Translations under genes and position numbers: made by a program
Notes under the pieces: model-generated
The model's database searches: none
What the model was told of the DNA's origin: nothing
Seen by the model: the letters and a program-made list of their open reading frames with translations, nothing else
Shown: one piece after another, positions 7,906 to 11,208 of the stretch
Layout: the number at the start of each line of letters is the position of its first letter
How positions within the stretch are numbered: the first letter of the stretch is position 1
From: Minisyncoccota bacterium
GTDB taxonomy: Bacteria; Verrucomicrobiota; Lentisphaeria; Oligosphaerales; MVZH01
NCBI GenBank assembly: GCA_021734725.1
Contig: JAIPIM010000111.1
Span: forward strand, 1 to 11,208
Direction of reading: 5' to 3'
DNA: 11,208 bases

Positions 7906-8010
7906 GAACATGTGCCCCGCCTTCAGCCGCCGGCCACAAAGCAGGGCGGGTCTCCAGACCCGCGCACCTCGTCCCTACGGTCGCGACGCTGAGCATTTAC
8001 CCCGCCCCTT
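7906..8010. repeat. GC-rich palindromic intergenic element, candidate dispersed repeat
   Basis: The spacer between tilS and the regulator gene has no convincing gene. It contains GCGGGTCTCCAGACCCGC at 7946-7963, an 8-bp inverted repeat around a 2-nt centre. GTCGCGAC at 7980-7987 is a perfect palindrome. Two related C-rich blocks flank them, starting CCCCGCC near 7915 and again near 8000. Similar GC-rich spacer units built around such palindromes occur in multiple copies in several PVC genomes, but copy number cannot be seen in one window. Boundaries are approximate. Confidence 0.4.
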
Positions 8011-8054
8011 GGCCGCCCCCCCTACACTTGGAGCACTGTCATCATGGATGGTAT

Positions 8055-8093
8055 TTCAACAAAGTTGAACTAAAGTAAACCTAAATGAAACCA
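8055..8093 (+). promoter_or_regulatory. Inverted repeat plus three 11-bp direct repeats, candidate operator
   Basis: TTCAAC-AAA-GTTGAA (8055-8069) is a perfect 6-bp inverted repeat. Overlapping it are three consecutive 11-bp units: AAAGTTGAACT (8061-8071), AAAGTAAACCT (8072-8082) and AAATGAAACCA (8083-8093), each 8/11 identical to the next. An 11-bp period is about one DNA turn, as for a protein binding repeatedly on one face. The patch is AT-rich inside a GC-rich spacer and lies 56 nt before the XRE-cupin regulator gene. A weak promoter, TTGGAG (8028-8033), 18 nt, TATTTC (8052-8057), would place the operator at the start site. The natural inference is autoregulation by the XRE protein. Confidence 0.42.
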
Positions 8094-8148
8094 CCCGGCT
8101 GTTTCCGGGGATGGCGATAGTCCGATCGAACATGGAAGGTCCGGTATT

Positions 8149-8709
8149 ATGACGCTCGGAAAGGAAATCAGAAAAGTGCGACGGCGGCAGGGGCGCACGA
8201 TGACCGCGGTTGCTGAGTGCGCGGGCATGACCAAGAGCATGCTCTCGAAGATCGAGAACGACGCCGCGCTTCCGTCGGTCGCGGCGCTGACGCGCCTGGC
8301 CGACACATTGGGAGTCAATCCGGGGCAGTTGCTGGAGCCGTCGGCACATAACAGCACGGTTTTCACCTCGCGCGCCGATCGTGAGGCGACCGCGCCTGTA
8401 CGGACCGAGAAGGGTTATACCTTCCGCGACCTGGCGCTTTCCCGTTCAGGAAAGGCGATGCAGCCGTATCTTTTCGAGATGAGGCGCGGCGAAATCGGTT
8501 CTGGCCACCTGACGCACAGCGGCGAAGAGTTTGTGTACATGCTTGAAGGCCGTGTCCGTTACCGGGTCGGCGCTGTGACTTATAACCTCGAACCCGGTGA
8601 CAGTCTCTACTTCGATGCGGTCGAGGAACATGATGTCGAGCCCCTGACCGAAACAGCGGTTTACCTGGGAATTTTTACCAGTGACACAAAGGAAGATGCA
8701 GAGCAATGA
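8149..8709 (+). CDS. XRE-family transcriptional regulator with C-terminal cupin sensor
   Basis: The 186-residue protein has an N-terminal HTH_3/XRE domain (about 4-62). It shows LGKEIRKVRRRQGRTMTAVA, then the recognition region GMTKSMLSKIENDAALPSV and the closing ALTRLADTLGV. A cupin_2 domain (about 105-176) follows, with HSGEEFVYMLEGRVRYRVG and EPGDSLYFDAVEEHDV. The first cupin motif usually reads HxH; here the position two before His123 is Leu, with a His one residue earlier (His120). Glu127 and His161 remain, so metal or ligand binding may be altered. Family members such as PuuR and SutR sense small metabolites and usually repress neighbouring catabolic genes. GGAAGG at 8134-8139 lies 9 nt upstream of the start. 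It is the first gene of the operon, and its stop overlaps the next start by ATGA. Confidence 0.93.
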   Translation: MTLGKEIRKVRRRQGRTMTAVAECAGMTKSMLSKIENDAALPSVAALTRLADTLGVNPGQLLEPSAHNSTVFTSRADREATAPVRTEKGYTFRDLALSRSGKAMQPYLFEMRRGEIGSGHLTHSGEEFVYMLEGRVRYRVGAVTYNLEPGDSLYFDAVEEHDVEPLTETAVYLGIFTSDTKEDAEQ

Positions 8710-9740
8710 TGGATAAGGTTCGGACACAGGCAGGAAACGAAGTTGACCATCCTCTTTCGTCCCCTTCGCGGGTAGGCTTCGTCGGGGCGGGGAACATTCT
8801 AAAAATGCACATGCAGGGTCTGCGTCGTCATTCGGACCGGTTGACTGCGGCGGCCGTGTGTGACGTAGACGTTGACCGGCTGCGGGACGCGGCGGCGGTC
8901 TGGAGCATTCCGGCGTGCTACCAGCAAGTCGAGGCCATGCTCGAAAATGAAACGCTCGATGCCTGTGTGGTTATCACGCCGACACATGTGCGACGTGAAG
9001 TTTTGCTTTCGATCATGGGAAAGGGAATTCCCATACTTTGTGAAAAGCCCCTGGCTGAGACCTATGCCGAGGCGCAAGCGCTTGCTGCCGCGGCACGCCG
9101 TAATAACGTGCCGGTTGCAGTCAACCAGAATTTTCGCCGCTATTTCACGTTTGAGCTTGCACGCCGCCAGCTTGCCGCGGGAGATCTGGGGCGGCCGCTG
9201 CACCTGACGCAGACCGTGATGAATCGCCGCCGCGACCGGGGTTGGCGCCTGGAACGTGAGCGTTACATCATGTCCGTAATGTCAATTCACTGGTTTGACG
9301 GTTACCGGTACTTGCTTGGGGAAGAGCCGCGCGGGGTGTACTGCCGCACGCCGTCCGGCACTTCAGGGTCGGGTTTCGGTGAGACGGCGGTCAGTCTGCT
9401 GCTTGATTTTCCCGGCGGTACGGTTGTTAACCTGAACGAGAGTTTTTCGTCTTTTGCACCGTTTTCCCGTGCTTGTCTGGACTGCGAACAGGGTTCCCTG
9501 ATCATGGATTATGAAAAACTGCTCATGATCGATACGGAGAAGAAGACCGTGGAGATCGCCAATCCTTACGACAAACCTGAGGCGACCGTGTCACTGCTGA
9601 TTGACTTGTGCGGTGCGGCAGAGGAAGGCAGGCCGCCGACGACTGATATTGCGGACAATCTCAAGTCTATGCGTATTCTGGAAGCGGCTTACAAGTCAAT
9701 GAACGAGAAGCGATATGTTCTGCTGGAGGAGATACAATGA
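8706..9740 (+). CDS. Gfo/Idh/MocA family NAD(P)-dependent oxidoreductase
   Basis: The 344-residue product shows a Rossmann dinucleotide-binding start RVGFVGAGNILKMHMQGL (glycines at 24, 27 and 29), an AVCDVDVDRL strand with acidic residues after the second strand, and CEKPLAET, whose EKP (113-115) carries the catalytic lysine. SIHWFDGYRYLLG supplies the His/Asp pair (195/198) common in the active site of this family. Members oxidise or reduce hydroxyls on sugars, sugar acids or inositols in the cytoplasm. The substrate cannot be read from the sequence. About 20 residues precede the first beta strand, somewhat longer than usual, so a later start is possible, but ATG 8706 overlaps the preceding stop as ATGA, typical of coupled genes. 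The next ATG (8709) is also in frame. Its partner is probably the isomerase that follows, with which it overlaps by 4 nt. Confidence 0.95.
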   Translation: MMDKVRTQAGNEVDHPLSSPSRVGFVGAGNILKMHMQGLRRHSDRLTAAAVCDVDVDRLRDAAAVWSIPACYQQVEAMLENETLDACVVITPTHVRREVLLSIMGKGIPILCEKPLAETYAEAQALAAAARRNNVPVAVNQNFRRYFTFELARRQLAAGDLGRPLHLTQTVMNRRRDRGWRLERERYIMSVMSIHWFDGYRYLLGEEPRGVYCRTPSGTSGSGFGETAVSLLLDFPGGTVVNLNESFSSFAPFSRACLDCEQGSLIMDYEKLLMIDTEKKTVEIANPYDKPEATVSLLIDLCGAAEEGRPPTTDIADNLKSMRILEAAYKSMNEKRYVLLEEIQ

Positions 9741-10570
9741 AGTTGGGGTTTCGTGATTTGCGTCTTTTTAACGGGGACTGGGCGGCTCTGTTCAGGTTTG
9801 CCGCCCAGGTGGGTGCCGGGAGCCTGCAGATTGATCTGCCGCGGGAGTCCGACCGCGATTGTCTGCGCGAGTTGATTGCGCGGACTGGCATCAAGTTGTC
9901 GTCCATCACTGCGATGTCAACCCGGCTTCTGGGGCCTGATCCTGAGGCGGCGCGTCAGGACCGGGGGCGGGTCGAGCGGGCAATCGTTGCGGCCGCTGCT
10001 TTGGGGGCACCTTGCGTCAGCCAGTTTGCCGGCCACGATCCTGCTCGCACGTTTGATGAGAATAGTGCTGTTTTTCGTGAGGTTTTCACGCCGCTGGCTG
10101 AAAAAGCTGAAGCGGCCGGTGTCACGCTGGTGTTTGAAAATTGTCCGTTGATTGACGGTCAGCCGCCTGTTGTCCGGAACCTGGCCTATTGCCCGGCGGC
10201 ATGGGATGCCATGTTCGCGGCAGTACCGTCGCCGGCCGTTGCGCTTGAATTAGACACTGCGCATCTGCCGTGGCTGGGTATTGACATCGTGCGCTGTATT
10301 CACGATTACGCCGGTCGCATCCGGCACGTTCATTTGAAAGACTGCATTATCGACAGTGATGCGCAGCAGCATTACGGGCGGCTTGACGGCCGCTTCTATA
10401 GCTACGCTGTTCCGGGTGAGGGAGGGGTTGATTTCGCCGCGGTGGTATCGGCTTTGCGGGAGGCGCATTACGAGGGGGCACTAACGCTTGATCTGCGGCC
10501 CACGACCGAGGATACCGTGCGCAAAGGCATGGCTTTCATGCAAGCGCTATTGCGAAAGGTTTCTGAATAA
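9737..10570 (+). CDS. Sugar phosphate isomerase/epimerase-like TIM barrel (AP endonuclease 2 family fold)
   Basis: The 277-residue protein fits the xylose isomerase-like/AP_endonuc_2 family. Signature elements are VTLVFENCP (Glu134), ALELDTAHLPWLG (Asp173, His176) and IRHVHLKDC (His197, His199, Lys201, Asp202). These correspond to the metal-binding residues of isomerases and epimerases such as IolE, IolI and tagatose 3-epimerase-like proteins. The last family ligand is usually Glu on the eighth strand; here the matching place reads TLDLRP, with Asp252. The enzyme probably interconverts keto sugars, or acts as a dehydratase on an inositol-like substrate formed by the upstream oxidoreductase. 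Which of these applies is unknown. The gene start overlaps the previous stop by ATGA and the next gene begins 10 nt after its TAA. It has no signal peptide, so it acts in the cytoplasm. Confidence 0.93.
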   Translation: MKLGFRDLRLFNGDWAALFRFAAQVGAGSLQIDLPRESDRDCLRELIARTGIKLSSITAMSTRLLGPDPEAARQDRGRVERAIVAAAALGAPCVSQFAGHDPARTFDENSAVFREVFTPLAEKAEAAGVTLVFENCPLIDGQPPVVRNLAYCPAAWDAMFAAVPSPAVALELDTAHLPWLGIDIVRCIHDYAGRIRHVHLKDCIIDSDAQQHYGRLDGRFYSYAVPGEGGVDFAAVVSALREAHYEGALTLDLRPTTEDTVRKGMAFMQALLRKVSE

Positions 10571-10580
10571 AGGAAAAATC

Positions 10581-10973
10581 ATGAGTGAAGCAACAGTCAT
10601 TCGTAATCGTGACATTCCCGTGAACTCGACTCCCTGGGGCAGTCTGCAGTGGTTGATCAGCGGTGAAATCGTGCCCGGGACGGGTATGACCCTGGGGCGT
10701 GTGACGTTCAAGCCGGGCGAGAGAAATCCGGCGCATGCGCATCCGAACTGCGAGGAGATTCTCTTTGTCCTGCAGGGTACTATTGAACACAGTCTGCCGC
10801 AGGGTGGCACGGCGCGCCTCGAACCGGGCGACTGCATTGTCCTGCCTCCGGGCGGCGCGCACACAGCAAAGAACATCGGCCGGGACGCAGCCATCGTAAT
10901 TGTCGCCTTCAACGCCCCCGATCGCAAGACGGAACTCGGCCATGCGTCACCTGCTTCACCCAGCCAGGCTTAA
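10581..10973 (+). CDS. Small single-domain cupin protein
   Basis: The 130-residue protein carries both classical cupin motifs intact. Motif 1 is PGERNPAHAHPNCEEILFVLQG, in which Gly46, His52, His54, Glu59 and Gly66 fit G(X)5HXH(X)4E(X)6G. Motif 2 is GDCIVLPPGGAHTAKN, fitting G(X)5PXG(X)2H(X)3N with His94 and Asn98. It should bind a divalent metal and fold as a small beta barrel. Such cupins serve as isomerases, lactonase-like or sugar-processing enzymes, or binding proteins; the role here is not determined. The start at 10581 is chosen over the ORF opening at 10488 because AAAGG (10569-10573) lies 7 nt upstream and the longer start would overlap the preceding gene. It is the last gene of the operon; no strong terminator hairpin with a U-tract follows. 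Confidence 0.9.
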   Translation: MSEATVIRNRDIPVNSTPWGSLQWLISGEIVPGTGMTLGRVTFKPGERNPAHAHPNCEEILFVLQGTIEHSLPQGGTARLEPGDCIVLPPGGAHTAKNIGRDAAIVIVAFNAPDRKTELGHASPASPSQA

Positions 10974-11136
10974 CTTGATCACGGGCCAGACGTCCGCCAA
11001 AGGTCTCGTGCAGTACCTTTTCGCATGGGGTCCAGCTCAGGGCCTGTGTGTTTTTCCGTTGTGTTCGTTGCGTATCCTGTGAACGACATTACTTTGTTGG
11101 GGAACCGACGAATCGGTAACTGCACAAATCAGCGAT

Positions 11137-11208
11137 ATGACTCATAGAGACGATCAACGCAAGTCCGGCTTTTTCATTTCGTTTGAGGGGCCCGAAGGTG
11201 TGGGCAAG
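11137..11208 (+). CDS. tmk: Thymidylate kinase, N-terminal fragment (3' end outside window)
   Basis: Only the first 24 codons are present, and the frame runs off the window end. They read MTHRDDQRKSGFFISFEGPEGVGK, with FISFEGPEGVGK (13-24). This is the first strand and Walker A P-loop typical of dTMP kinase, whose usual form is FIxFEGxxGxGKT. The family phosphorylates dTMP to dTDP in the cytoplasm using ATP. The start is the only ATG between an upstream in-frame TGA (11080) and the P-loop. There is no clear Shine-Dalgarno before it. A short inverted repeat ACCGA-CGAA-TCGGT (11104-11117) lies in the leader. With so little sequence, another P-loop kinase cannot be fully excluded. Confidence 0.75.
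   Translation, partial: MTHRDDQRKSGFFISFEGPEGVGK

Noticed and set aside
7425..7911. Upstream start for tilS at 7911
   Set aside because: The extra 29 residues have no counterpart in the TilS family, and the start at 7824 gives the standard spacing of about 33 residues before the SGGADS loop. Kept only as an alternative.
7877..8068. Small + strand frame of 63 codons in the tilS-regulator spacer
   Set aside because: Its composition is Pro/Arg-rich, it reads through GC-rich palindromes, and it has no convincing ribosome site. It is more likely repeat sequence than a gene.
8091..8114. Hairpin CCCGG-CTGTTT-CCGGG in the regulator leader
   Set aside because: It is only a 5-bp core stem with a bulge in a GC-rich leader, so chance is likely and it was not listed as a feature.
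10974..11030. Possible terminator after the cupin gene
   Set aside because: CACG/CGTG and AGAC/GTCT can pair, but only with a 4-nt bulge and an 11-nt loop, and no U-tract follows. This is too weak to call.
10900..11082. 60-codon + strand frame overlapping the end of the cupin gene
   Set aside because: It overlaps a well-supported cupin in another frame, and its product has no recognisable motif.

Overview
The window most likely comes from a Lentisphaerota (Victivallales-like) bacterium, or a close relative in the PVC superphylum (Planctomycetota, Verrucomicrobiota and relatives). The reasons are a PEP-CTERM surface protein, a pseudopilin whose N-terminus reads FTLVELLVVIAIIAVLA directly after Lys-Arg without the usual glycine, and a very large secreted multi-domain carbohydrate-active protein, all adjacent. 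The placement is inference from family knowledge. Base composition is moderately GC-rich, with no obvious compositional break.

Region 1 (1-6417, + strand) looks like a surface glycan module. It starts with the 3' end of a LacI/GalR-type sensor domain, probably the local regulator. A secreted LamG-like protein with a C-terminal PEP-CTERM anchor follows, then a type II/IV pseudopilin-like protein, then a 1316-residue exported protein. The last has a CBM9-like domain, a LamG/concanavalin-like domain and a C-terminal GH123/DUF6067-like glycoside hydrolase region. The pseudopilin and hydrolase genes are 6 nt apart, and the hydrolase ribosome binding site lies inside the pseudopilin gene, so they are probably co-transcribed and translationally coupled.

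Region 2 (6424-7824, - strand) is the housekeeping gene tilS, converging on the hydrolase gene with only 6 nt between stop codons. Upstream of tilS, a spacer of about 320 bp (7825-8148) carries GC-rich palindromes that look like a dispersed intergenic repeat. It also holds an AT-rich patch with an inverted repeat and three 11-bp direct repeats, a plausible operator/promoter for the next operon.

Region 3 (8149-10973, + strand) is a compact four-gene operon: an XRE-cupin regulator, a Gfo/Idh/MocA oxidoreductase, a sugar phosphate isomerase/epimerase-like TIM barrel and a small cupin. The first three genes overlap by ATGA and the fourth starts 10 nt after the third. Together they suggest oxidation plus isomerisation of an unidentified sugar or polyol, with the regulator sensing a metabolite. 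No transporter or kinase is present in the window.

Region 4 (10974-11208) is a short spacer followed by the first 24 codons of a thymidylate kinase gene (tmk), cut by the window end. No tRNA, rRNA, CRISPR array or insertion sequence was seen. The best candidate for something not well described is the regulator / PEP-CTERM lectin / pseudopilin / giant hydrolase arrangement in region 1.
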